Below, piece by piece: positions 26,855 to 34,465 of a DNA stretch of 64,000 nucleotides; position 1 is the stretch's first letter; the number at the start of each line of letters is the position of its first letter. A program made the position numbers and the translations under genes. This DNA is from Fidelibacterota bacterium (GTDB taxonomy: Bacteria > Pseudomonadota > Alphaproteobacteria > Rhodospirillales > Rhodospirillaceae): the NCBI GenBank assembly GCA_947475295.1, contig CANJLF010000008.1:1-64000 (forward strand), read 5' to 3'. Under the pieces are notes generated by a model that was given only the letters and a program-made list of their open reading frames with translations, had not been told where the DNA came from and did no database searches.

Positions 26855-27865
26855 ATGGCAGAGAGACCAGACTTCGGCGGCGCGGGTGGGGAAGGCAAAG
26901 CCCCCATCATTATCAAGCGCGTCAAGAAAGGCCACGAAGGCCACCACGGCGGCGCGTGGAAAGTCGCCTATGCCGACTTCGTGACCGCCATGATGGCGTT
27001 CTTCCTGCTGCTGTGGCTTTTGAACGCCGTCACCGAACAGCAGCTTAACGGCGTCGCCGATTATTTCACGCCCATCGCCGCTTCGACCCGCGAAAGCGGC
27101 GCCGGCGGCATGCTCGGCGGTCAAACCGTCGGCGAAGGGGCTTCGCAGTCGCGGACCGGCGCTACGGCGGCCGTGGTGCTGCCGCCGCCGTCCATCGGCT
27201 CCGGCGGCTCGGAGATGACCGATCCCAATGAAAGCACGAGCAGCGACGACACCGCCGTGCAGGCCGCTCAGGAAGCCAAAGAACAAAGGCAATTCGAGCA
27301 GGTCCAACAGGAACTGAAGCAGACCATCAGCGGCGTGCCCGATCTGGCGCCCATGGCCAACAGCCTGATGGTCGACAACACGCCGGAAGGCGTCCGTATC
27401 CAGATCATGGATCAGGATAAGGTCGATATGTTCGCGCCCGGCAGCGCCAACCTTTTCCCGCGCAGCAAAGAATTGCTGGCCCAGGTCGCCAAGGTCGTCC
27501 GCAAGATGCCCAACAAGATCAGCATCACCGGCCATACCGATCCGTCCAATGCTGTCGACCCTTCGGGCTATACCAATTGGGAGTTGTCCTCGGACCGCGC
27601 GCTAGCCACCCGCCGCGCGCTGCTAGAGGGCGGCATGGACGACCGCCAGATCAATAAAGTAACCGGCGTCTCCGACCGCGAACCTATTGATAAAGGCCAA
27701 ATCCGTTCGCCGCGTAACCGGCGTGTCTCGATTGTTCTGCTGCGCGCCGATAACACCAAGACGGAAGACTTCGACCGCCTGCCGCGCTTCTTGGAAAAGT
27801 CCAGCGCGACGCAGCCGACCAATGCCGCCACCGGCGAAAACCTCGCGCCCGCTCCAAAGCCCTGA
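26855..27865 (+). CDS. motB: flagellar motor stator protein MotB
   Basis: The 336-residue stator protein has a basic start (IIIKRVKKGHEGHHGG). A single membrane helix with the proton-channel Asp follows (AYADFVTAMMAFFLLLWLLNA), then a flexible, Ser/Gly-rich linker. The carboxy-terminal OmpA-like peptidoglycan-binding domain has ISITGHTDPSNAVDPSGY, ELSSDRALATRRALLEGG and NRRVSIVLL. ATG 26855 is chosen because the upstream frame carries no homology. No motA is beside it; MotA must lie elsewhere. The protein anchors the stator to the cell wall. Confidence 0.92.
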   Translation: MAERPDFGGAGGEGKAPIIIKRVKKGHEGHHGGAWKVAYADFVTAMMAFFLLLWLLNAVTEQQLNGVADYFTPIAASTRESGAGGMLGGQTVGEGASQSRTGATAAVVLPPPSIGSGGSEMTDPNESTSSDDTAVQAAQEAKEQRQFEQVQQELKQTISGVPDLAPMANSLMVDNTPEGVRIQIMDQDKVDMFAPGSANLFPRSKELLAQVAKVVRKMPNKISITGHTDPSNAVDPSGYTNWELSSDRALATRRALLEGGMDDRQINKVTGVSDREPIDKGQIRSPRNRRVSIVLLRADNTKTEDFDRLPRFLEKSSATQPTNAATGENLAPAPKP

Positions 27866-27953
27866 CGGCCAAGACCCTGACTAATAGCCGCAATTATGAC
27901 GACGAGTTGGGCTTGCCAGAGCGCCCCTCGACCGCCATTCTAAGCGCTTAGTC

Positions 27954-28718
27954 ATGGACCAGACGCCACTCAAACGCCCGCAGTTCTTTTTCACCACGGC
28001 CCCGCTGCCGTGTCCCTATCTGCCTGACCGCCTGGAGCGCAAACTGGTCACCGAACTCTCCGGGACCGGCGCGGAAACGTTGCATGAAGCCTTGGCCCGC
28101 TCTGGCTTTCGCCGCAGCCACTCGATTGCCTATGCGCCCGCCTGCCCCGGCTGCAAAGCCTGCGTGACGGTGCGTGTTGTCGCCAAGGATTTCAAACGCC
28201 GCCGGTCCCTGACCCGGCAGTGGAAGCAAAACCAGGACCTGATCGCGATCAGGGTTCCGGCGCGGGCCACCACCGAGCAATACGAATTGTTCGCGCGCTA
28301 TCAGCAGTCGCGCCACGCCGGCAGCGACATGGCTCTGATGGGTTTCTACGAATACAGCGCCATGGTCGAGGACAGCCCCATCGACACCTTCCTGGTGGAA
28401 TACCGGGATCGTGCGGGTGTGTTGACCGCCGTCTGCCTGACCGACCGCACCAGCGACGGCCTTTCGGCGGTTTACAGTTTCTTTGAAGCCAACGGTGCGC
28501 GCGACGGCCTCGGCAACTACGTCGTGTTGTGGCTGATCGAACAAGCGCGCAGATTGAGTCTGCCTTACGTCTATCTGGGCTATTGGATCAGCGACAGCGC
28601 CAAGATGGCCTATAAAGCCCGTTTTCAGCCCTTGGAAACCTTGGGCGCCGGCGGCTGGGCTCCGCTTGTCGTGTCTTCGGCGCCCGTTGCCGCTCCCCAA
28701 TTGGCCGGCGTTTTGTAA
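27954..28718 (+). CDS. bpt: aspartate/glutamate leucyltransferase (N-end rule)
   Basis: The 254-residue member of the Ate1/Bpt family adds Leu to proteins with amino-terminal Asp or Glu, marking them for ClpS/ClpAP. Visible are the amino-terminal domain (FFFTTAPLPCPYLPDRLERKLVTEL, GFRRSHSIAYAPACPGCKACVTVRV) and the GNAT-like half (YSFFEANGARDGLGNYVVLWLI, YVYLGYWI). The Cys cluster is intact. A terminator follows the stop. Confidence 0.93.
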   Translation: MDQTPLKRPQFFFTTAPLPCPYLPDRLERKLVTELSGTGAETLHEALARSGFRRSHSIAYAPACPGCKACVTVRVVAKDFKRRRSLTRQWKQNQDLIAIRVPARATTEQYELFARYQQSRHAGSDMALMGFYEYSAMVEDSPIDTFLVEYRDRAGVLTAVCLTDRTSDGLSAVYSFFEANGARDGLGNYVVLWLIEQARRLSLPYVYLGYWISDSAKMAYKARFQPLETLGAGGWAPLVVSSAPVAAPQLAGVL

Positions 28719-28735
28719 CGCCCGCAATTAGACAC

Positions 28736-28772
28736 GCCGCCCCCTTGTATAAGAGGGCAGCGGCTATTTTTC
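28736..28772 (+). terminator. terminator of bpt
   Basis: GCCGC...CCTT-GTAT-AAG...GCGGC forms a hairpin with some internal mismatch and is followed by TATTTTT. It is 17 nt after the bpt stop. Confidence 0.7.
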
Positions 28773-28800
28773 CTTGTGTAACCACCTAAAAACGATTTGA

Positions 28801-28974
28801 GTGTGCCCGGTTTTAAATCGGGCTGGGGCTCCCTTGCAAACCACGAGCCGGATTGAATCTATAGTCCGTTATGGAATGATAGCGCTTGGGGTCTACCTCG
28901 TAGCCGCCAGCGTGATTCTATATCTGCAGGTCGCGCGCGCGCGACGCCCAAGATTGGGTTTCCCACACCCATAA
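28801..28974 (+). pseudogene. out-of-frame amino-terminal piece of the CHASE3 kinase
   Basis: In the frame one step away from the kinase below, GTG 28801 (or ATG 28876) opens a segment RIESIVRYGMIALGVYLVAA-SVILYLQ. This is a good first membrane helix, but the frame then hits TAA at 28972. The downstream frame, read back before its GTG, supplies RARDAQDWVSHTHNVRYALQ, which is how CHASE3 domains continue. The two frames meet in a (CG)6 tract at 28932-28943. One additional CG unit would join them into one protein. Confidence 0.7.
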
Positions 28975-28975
28975 C

Positions 28976-30238
28976 GTGCGCTACGCGCTCCAGGACTCAT
29001 TGGCGCTTCTGATTGACGCTGAGTCCGCCCAGCGCGGCTATCTGCTGACCAAAAGCAATACCTACCTGGCGGCCTACTTCGCCTCGCTTAGCCAGCTGCA
29101 CAGCCATATCAAGGACGTGCAGGATCTTGTCAGCGGCAATCCCACGCAGCATTCGCACGCCCAGGAACTGGGCCGGGTGATCGACGCCAAGATCGAAGAG
29201 CTCAAAGGCGATATGAGTGCGATCAAGGATATGGACGCCGCAACCGCCATCGAGAGTTACCACTCGGGCGAAGCGCACGCGACCGCCAACGAAATCCGCA
29301 CCGCCGTCGATAAAATGATTGAGGAAGAAGAACAGCTTTTTGAACTGCGCGCCATCGACATGGAGAATATGACGCGCCTGACGGTCATGCTGTTCGTCGC
29401 CCTCTTGGTGCTTTTCGCGGGCGTGATGGCGGGGTACTTCGTTCTGACGAACCGCAACATGGCGCTGCGCAATTCCATGATGGCGAAGCTGGTGGCCGCC
29501 AACGCCGAAACCGAACGCGCGGATAAATTCAAAGGCGATCTATTGAACTACCTGGGCCGCGTGCTGTATGAGCCGCTCAGCCGCGTGACCACCAGCACCG
29601 ATCTTTTATTGCTGCGCGCCGATAACGCCTTGCAGGAAAACGACCACAAGATCGTCACCGAAATTCGCGCCAACGTGCGCTTCCTCTTGTCCCTCGCCGC
29701 CAATTTTCCGCATATCGGCCGCTTGCAGGCCGGCAAAGCCCTGCAACTCGAGGAAGACGACATCGATCTCGGGGACATCGTGCGCGATGTCGCCGGCATT
29801 GTCGCCATTCCGGCGGCCAAAGCCGGAATAAACTTGCGTCACACCCTGCCCTTCGGTCGCGCTTTGATCCGCTGCGACAAACAAAAGCTGAAGCAAATTC
29901 TGCTGAACCTGCTCGACAACGCCGTGAAGCATACGCCGTCGGGCGGCAGCATCGAACTTTCGGCGGCGAAAATCAGCACCGGAGACCTCACCGTGACCGT
30001 GCAAGACACCGGCTCCGGGATTTCACCGGATCGACTGCGGCAGGTGATGATCCCCTTCGCTCAGATCGAGGACATGTCGGCGCGTGGCGAACAGGGCATC
30101 GGACTGGGTCTGCCCATGGCGCTGGGTTTCGCCCAGGCGCACGGCGGAAAGCTGGAGCTCTTTAGCGACGGGCACGGCACCACGGCGGTATTGACCTTGC
30201 CCGCCAGCCGCGTCATCCGGGTCTTCGATTTAGCTTAG
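28976..30238 (+). CDS. CHASE3-domain sensor kinase lacking the phospho-acceptor His (5' part out of frame)
   Basis: From GTG 28976 the 420-residue product has most of a CHASE3 sensor (ALLIDAESAQRGYLLT), a membrane helix (LTVMLFVALLVLFAGVMAGYFVL) and a dimerisation region. There the expected SHELRTPL-like motif reads GRVLYEPL, so Arg stands where the acceptor His should be. The ATPase lobe looks complete: N-box LNLLDNAVKHTP, G1 DTGSGISP, and G2 GEQGIGLGLPMAL. The first membrane helix is in another frame. Without it the sensor would be anchored by one helix only. It ends 3 nt into the convergent receptor gene. No response regulator is adjacent. Confidence 0.75.
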   Translation: MRYALQDSLALLIDAESAQRGYLLTKSNTYLAAYFASLSQLHSHIKDVQDLVSGNPTQHSHAQELGRVIDAKIEELKGDMSAIKDMDAATAIESYHSGEAHATANEIRTAVDKMIEEEEQLFELRAIDMENMTRLTVMLFVALLVLFAGVMAGYFVLTNRNMALRNSMMAKLVAANAETERADKFKGDLLNYLGRVLYEPLSRVTTSTDLLLLRADNALQENDHKIVTEIRANVRFLLSLAANFPHIGRLQAGKALQLEEDDIDLGDIVRDVAGIVAIPAAKAGINLRHTLPFGRALIRCDKQKLKQILLNLLDNAVKHTPSGGSIELSAAKISTGDLTVTVQDTGSGISPDRLRQVMIPFAQIEDMSARGEQGIGLGLPMALGFAQAHGGKLELFSDGHGTTAVLTLPASRVIRVFDLA

Positions 30239-32184
30239 AAATCCCCCGATAGCCTGACCATGTAGGTCCGATGGCCATTGGGGGAAAAGCGCCCCGAATT
30301 GCCGTCGACCGTCCAACTCCATGCATTAAAGACGTTGTCTACAAACAGGCGGGCCGCGAGGCGCGTCGAGCCAACATTAAATGGATATCGCGCACCGAGA
30401 CCAAAGGTCGTCAGCGTCGGCACTTTGAATGTGTTTGTGCGATTGGCGTCGCTCCCGGTCTCCGAATTCATCTGGAACTCGCCGATCACGCCGTGCATCC
30501 ATTGCGGGGCGTATTGCGCATTCAACCTTATGGTAAGAGGCGGCAGGCCTGGTTCGATGCTGCCAATCGTACCGTTAGCGACCGTCAGGCCCGAGACCTT
30601 GCCATTGATGTAGACCGCGCCGGCAACCAGCGTAACGCTGGGGATCGGTTTACCAGTGAGGGAGAATTCGACACCGGTGTGCTTGAGGTCGCCGACAACG
30701 GTGTAGAGGTTGGCCGCATCGCGGTCGTAGTAGGGCTTTTTGATCTCGAAAGCGCCGACCATCAAGTTGAGGCCCGGCATAATCGCATAGCGAATACCGG
30801 CATCAACTTGAGACGTTACCCGCGCCTGCAAAGGCTCGCCGGCGTTGGCTGTGCCGTCAGGCGCCGTACCAAATTCCTCGATCCCACGCGCATAGCTGCC
30901 ATAGACGACAAAATCGCGCGAGACGTAATAGGCCGCCGTGGCGTTCAAAAGCCAAGGCTCGCTGCGGGTGGAATTGGCAACTGCGTTTTCCTTGCCGAAG
31001 GAGCGGTCGTAATAACTCCGCTGCACACCGACGCTGGCTTCGCCAATATTGGCCCACTGCAGGCCATAGGAAACGCCCGGTGTGTATTGTTTGACAACAT
31101 CCTTATCGCGCACGCCGTAGGTATAACGCGGATAGGGTTGAGGATTGTTCGCCCCGATCTGGGATGTGCCAAAACTCACCGATGTTCCGCCGCCAAACGT
31201 ACGGGTCACATCGCGGCCCCGCACGGCAAGATCAATCGTATGGCGGAATTGGCCGGTGGTATAAACGCCTGTGGCCCGCACCTCGCCCGAATATGACAGC
31301 GTGCGGTGGCTAGGATATTTCAGCACGCTGAGGGTGCCGGTGCCGTTCGCCTGGACGCCGCGATAATTGACGACATAGTTGGTGGAGCGGTCGAGCTCGG
31401 AGCTGAACACACCGCCGCGCACGATCCAGTTATCGAAGGGCCGCACGCGCACGATCAGGCCGCTGGAGACTTCATCTTGATTGCGATCAGCCCATTGCTG
31501 GCTGAAGAACACACTGCGATCAAATTTCGGCGGCAAGTAATCGCCGGCTGTATAGATGAACGGCACGACCTCGTCGTTATCTGTACGCTGGATATAATGG
31601 AACGGAATCACGTCAATCGCATCGGTCGGACGCCAACGCGCGAGCACACCGAGATTCCAGCGATTGAGCGGCCCACCGGCCTGGGCGCGCGACGCCGCGG
31701 CCGGAAACCCCCCGACGTAAAAACCGAGGTCGTCGGTGATCGGGCCCGAAGCCGTCACGAATAGGTTATTGGGGCCCGTCGGGCGGCTCATTTCCAGGTT
31801 ACCCGTGAACACCGTCCGGTTCTCCGAAGGCATCGGCAACGAGATATCGGAAATGCCGGTGGGCGCGACAAAGGGATAGGACTGCGCCGACAAGCCGACG
31901 CGCATCGTGCTGCCGCGCATCATGGCGCGACCGAGGAATGCCTGCTGGTCGAAATACAAGCCTTCGATGCGAACATTGCCGGCCGACTGCGGGTTGAATC
32001 CACGTGCGCTGTTGGCGTTATAAAGTCCGACGTTGTCGTTGCCGACCCGGGTGCCGAAGGCATCGTTGGCGGCCGCCACAGCATTGTCATCGGCGGTCTG
32101 GGCTGAAGCGCCAGCCACAAGGAGACAAGACGCCGTGGACGCGAGCATGGCGGCGCGCCAGAAGCGAGAACAACGAATTTTCAA
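30235..32184 (-). CDS. TonB-dependent receptor, paralogue 1 of the tandem array
   Basis: The 649-residue outer-membrane receptor has a signal peptide (RFWRAAMLASTASCLLVAGASAQ) and a plug beginning DAFGTRVGNDNVGLY, ARGFNPQSAGNVRIEGLYFDQQ. A beta-barrel with repeated YPRYTYGVRDKDVV and SYGLQWAN motifs follows, ending VRLSGDF with the usual terminal Phe. No classical TonB box is obvious. TTG 32184 is preferred over ATG 32247: GGGGGA lies 4 nt before it, and the same position starts paralogues 2 and 4. Closest relative in the array is paralogue 2. It has its own leader module. The substrate is unknown. Confidence 0.88.
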   Translation of the reverse strand: MKIRCSRFWRAAMLASTASCLLVAGASAQTADDNAVAAANDAFGTRVGNDNVGLYNANSARGFNPQSAGNVRIEGLYFDQQAFLGRAMMRGSTMRVGLSAQSYPFVAPTGISDISLPMPSENRTVFTGNLEMSRPTGPNNLFVTASGPITDDLGFYVGGFPAAASRAQAGGPLNRWNLGVLARWRPTDAIDVIPFHYIQRTDNDEVVPFIYTAGDYLPPKFDRSVFFSQQWADRNQDEVSSGLIVRVRPFDNWIVRGGVFSSELDRSTNYVVNYRGVQANGTGTLSVLKYPSHRTLSYSGEVRATGVYTTGQFRHTIDLAVRGRDVTRTFGGGTSVSFGTSQIGANNPQPYPRYTYGVRDKDVVKQYTPGVSYGLQWANIGEASVGVQRSYYDRSFGKENAVANSTRSEPWLLNATAAYYVSRDFVVYGSYARGIEEFGTAPDGTANAGEPLQARVTSQVDAGIRYAIMPGLNLMVGAFEIKKPYYDRDAANLYTVVGDLKHTGVEFSLTGKPIPSVTLVAGAVYINGKVSGLTVANGTIGSIEPGLPPLTIRLNAQYAPQWMHGVIGEFQMNSETGSDANRTNTFKVPTLTTFGLGARYPFNVGSTRLAARLFVDNVFNAWSWTVDGNSGRFSPNGHRTYMVRLSGDF

Positions 32185-32310
32185 ATGATCCCCCAGATAG
32201 GGCAAATGCACCTCAAGACCGACGAACAGGTCCCGCGATGCATACAAAACGCCCCTCGCCGGGGCGTTTGATCATATTATGGGAATGTAATGCCTTCGGC
32301 CAGAGCCGAA
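32185..32310 (-). promoter_or_regulatory. conserved leader/promoter module of receptor 1
   Basis: On the minus strand, in order: TTCGGC-TCTG-GCCGAA hairpin (32295-32310), overlapping TGGCCG (32297-32302); 17 bp; TAATAT (32274-32279); a perfect AAACGCCCC/GGGGCGTTT hairpin with T run (32247-32269); a TGCATCGCGGGACC box; and the SD and TTG start. The same order recurs before receptors 2 and 4. The hairpin with its T run could act as a terminator or attenuator, or cap the 5' end. Confidence 0.6.
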
Positions 32311-32348
32311 CACCAGGCAGCGCATCACAGCCGCGTGAATGCTGTTGC

Positions 32349-34298
32349 TTAAAAGTCCACCGACAGTCTGGCTTGATAATTGCGCGGGCCGCTGGGAGAA
32401 AAGCGGCCCGAGTTACCGTCCACTGTCCAATTCCAGGCATTGAGGACGTTATCCACGAACAGACGCGCCGATACCCGCACGGAGCCCACTCTAAATGGAT
32501 AACGCGCGCCGATGCCGAAGGTCGTGACGGTCGGCACCTTGAACGTGTTGGTGCGGTTTGCGAAACTCGCGGTCTCGGAGTTCATCTGAAACTCGCCGAC
32601 GACGCCGCCCATCCATGTCGGACGATATTGCACATTGAAGCGCACGGTGTAGGGCGGCAAACCCGGCTCGGTGCTGCCGATCGTGCCGCTGGTCACCGGT
32701 AGGCCCGAGACTTTGCCTTTGATGTAGACCGCGCCGGCAACCACGGTAAGGCTGGATGTTGGTTTTCCGGTGAGCGAAAACTCCACGCCCGTATGTTTAA
32801 GGTCGCCGACCACCGTGTAAAGGTTGGTCGCATCCCGGTCATAATAGGGCTTCTTGATCTCGAACGCGGCCATGACCAAGTTGAGGCCTGGGATGATGGT
32901 GTACCGGATGCCGGCATCGATCTGCGAGGTTACGCGGGCCTGCAAAGGCTCGCCGGCGTTGGCCGTGCCGTCGGGAGCCGTGCCGAATTCCTCGATCCCG
33001 CGTGAATAGCTGCCGTAGGCGACAAGATCGCGCGACACGTAGTAGGCCAACGTGGCGTTATAAAGCCAGGGCTGGCTGCGCGTGGAATTAGCAACCGCGT
33101 TTTCCTTGCCGAAGGACCTGTCGTAATAGCTTCGCTGCAGGCCGAGACTCATCTCGCCGACATTGGCCCACTGCAGGGCGTAGGAAACGCCCGGCGTGTA
33201 TTGCTCGACGACGTCCTTGTCGCGCACGCCGTAGGTATAACGCGGATACGGCTGGGGATCGGAGACGCCGAGTTTATGCGTGCCGAAATTTATCGACGTG
33301 CCGCCGCCGAAGGTGCGGCTCACATTTCGTCCGCGCACGGCAAGATCAAGCGTATGGCGGAACTGGCCGACGCTATAAACGCCCGTAGCACGCACTTCGC
33401 CCGAATACGACCGCGTGAGATGAGAAGGATATTTTAGGACGCTGAGTGTGGCGGAGCCGTTCGGCTGAACGTTCCGGTAGTTGACGACATAGTTGGTCGA
33501 GCGATCAAGCTCGGAGCTGAACAGGCCGGCGCGTAGCATCCAATTGTCGAAAGGCCGCGTGCGCAACAACAGGCCGTAGTTGATTTCATCTAAGGCGCGG
33601 TCCGCCCACTCCTGTCCCAAGAACACGCTGCGATCGAATTTCGGCGGCACGTAGTCGCCCGCTGTATAGATGGACGCTCCGACCTCATCGTTCTGACCGC
33701 GCTGGATAAAAGCGAACGGGATCGCCTCAATCGTATCGGTCGGTCGCCAACGCAGGATGCCGCCCACACTCCAGCGATCGACTTCCGAACCCCTTTGGGC
33801 GCGCGACGCCCCATACGGTATTAACCCGACATACCAGCCGAGATCTTCCGTGGCCGGACCGGAAGCGGTAGCGTAGAGATAATTGGAACCGGTCGGGCGG
33901 CTAAAATCGCCGCTGACGCTGTAGATGGTGTGATCCTCCGCGGGCATCGACATTGAAATATCGGCAATGCCGGTCGGCGCCGCAAAGGGGTAGGACTGCG
34001 CCGACAAACCGACGCGCATGGTGGTACTGCGTATCATGGCGCGCCCCAGGTGCGCCTGCTGGTCGAAATACAAACCTTCGACGCGAATATTGCCGGCCGA
34101 CGTCGGATTGAAACCGCGGGCATTGTCACTACTGTAAAGGCCGACGTTATCGTTGCCGACCTTGGTGCCGAAGGCGTCGTTGGCTGCCGCGACGGCGTTT
34201 TCGTCGGTGGTCTGGGCTGAAGCCACGGCCACAAAGAGCCACGGCGCGACGGACGCGAGGATGGCGGCGCGGAAGATGCGAGCACAATGAGTTTTCAA
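32349..34298 (-). CDS. TonB-dependent receptor, paralogue 2 of the tandem array
   Basis: 649 residues from TTG 34298, with GGGGAA 4 nt upstream. The long frame reaches back to 34547, but the extra part overlaps paralogue 3 and has no signal peptide. Signal segment: RIFRAAILASVAPWLFVAVASAQ. Plug: DAFGTKVGNDNVGLY, ARGFNPTSAGNIRVEGLYFDQQ. It shares long near-identical runs with paralogue 1, such as the QRSYYDRSFGKENAVANSTR loop. It differs most at about residues 130-190, where the outer loops begin. It ends with RLSVDF. Outer-membrane import of an iron complex or other scarce nutrient is the family role. Confidence 0.88.
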   Translation of the reverse strand: MKTHCARIFRAAILASVAPWLFVAVASAQTTDENAVAAANDAFGTKVGNDNVGLYSSDNARGFNPTSAGNIRVEGLYFDQQAHLGRAMIRSTTMRVGLSAQSYPFAAPTGIADISMSMPAEDHTIYSVSGDFSRPTGSNYLYATASGPATEDLGWYVGLIPYGASRAQRGSEVDRWSVGGILRWRPTDTIEAIPFAFIQRGQNDEVGASIYTAGDYVPPKFDRSVFLGQEWADRALDEINYGLLLRTRPFDNWMLRAGLFSSELDRSTNYVVNYRNVQPNGSATLSVLKYPSHLTRSYSGEVRATGVYSVGQFRHTLDLAVRGRNVSRTFGGGTSINFGTHKLGVSDPQPYPRYTYGVRDKDVVEQYTPGVSYALQWANVGEMSLGLQRSYYDRSFGKENAVANSTRSQPWLYNATLAYYVSRDLVAYGSYSRGIEEFGTAPDGTANAGEPLQARVTSQIDAGIRYTIIPGLNLVMAAFEIKKPYYDRDATNLYTVVGDLKHTGVEFSLTGKPTSSLTVVAGAVYIKGKVSGLPVTSGTIGSTEPGLPPYTVRFNVQYRPTWMGGVVGEFQMNSETASFANRTNTFKVPTVTTFGIGARYPFRVGSVRVSARLFVDNVLNAWNWTVDGNSGRFSPSGPRNYQARLSVDF

Positions 34299-34424
34299 AA
34301 GGTTCCCCAGATAAGGCAAATGCACCTCACGACCGTCGACCGGGTCCAGTGATGCACCCAAAACGCCCCTCCCCGGGGAGTTCACGGATATTAAAGGAAT
34401 ATTGTGCCTTCGGCCAGAGCCGAA
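34299..34424 (-). promoter_or_regulatory. conserved leader/promoter module of receptor 2
   Basis: The same parts as before receptor 1: TTCGGC-TCTG-GCCGAA (34409-34424) overlapping TGGCCG (34411-34416), 17 bp, TAATAT (34388-34393). The palindrome CTCCCCGGGGAG (34369-34380) and GGGGCGTTTT follow, then a TGCATCACTGGACC box. Arms of the GC hairpin have changed relative to copy 1. Confidence 0.6.
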
Positions 34425-34465
34425 AGCACGAGGCAGCACGTCACAGTCGCGTGAAGGGCTGCGGC

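Noticed and set aside
30271-31296. Plus-strand frames running opposite the TonB receptors, similar in each copy
   Set aside because: They recur only because the receptor genes are similar; they have no ribosome sites or recognised domains.
32247-32269. GC hairpin with T run read as a simple terminator of receptor 2
   Set aside because: It lies downstream of the conserved TGGCCG-N17-TAATAT element, at the predicted start of the receptor 1 message, so it is treated as part of a leader; termination is not excluded.
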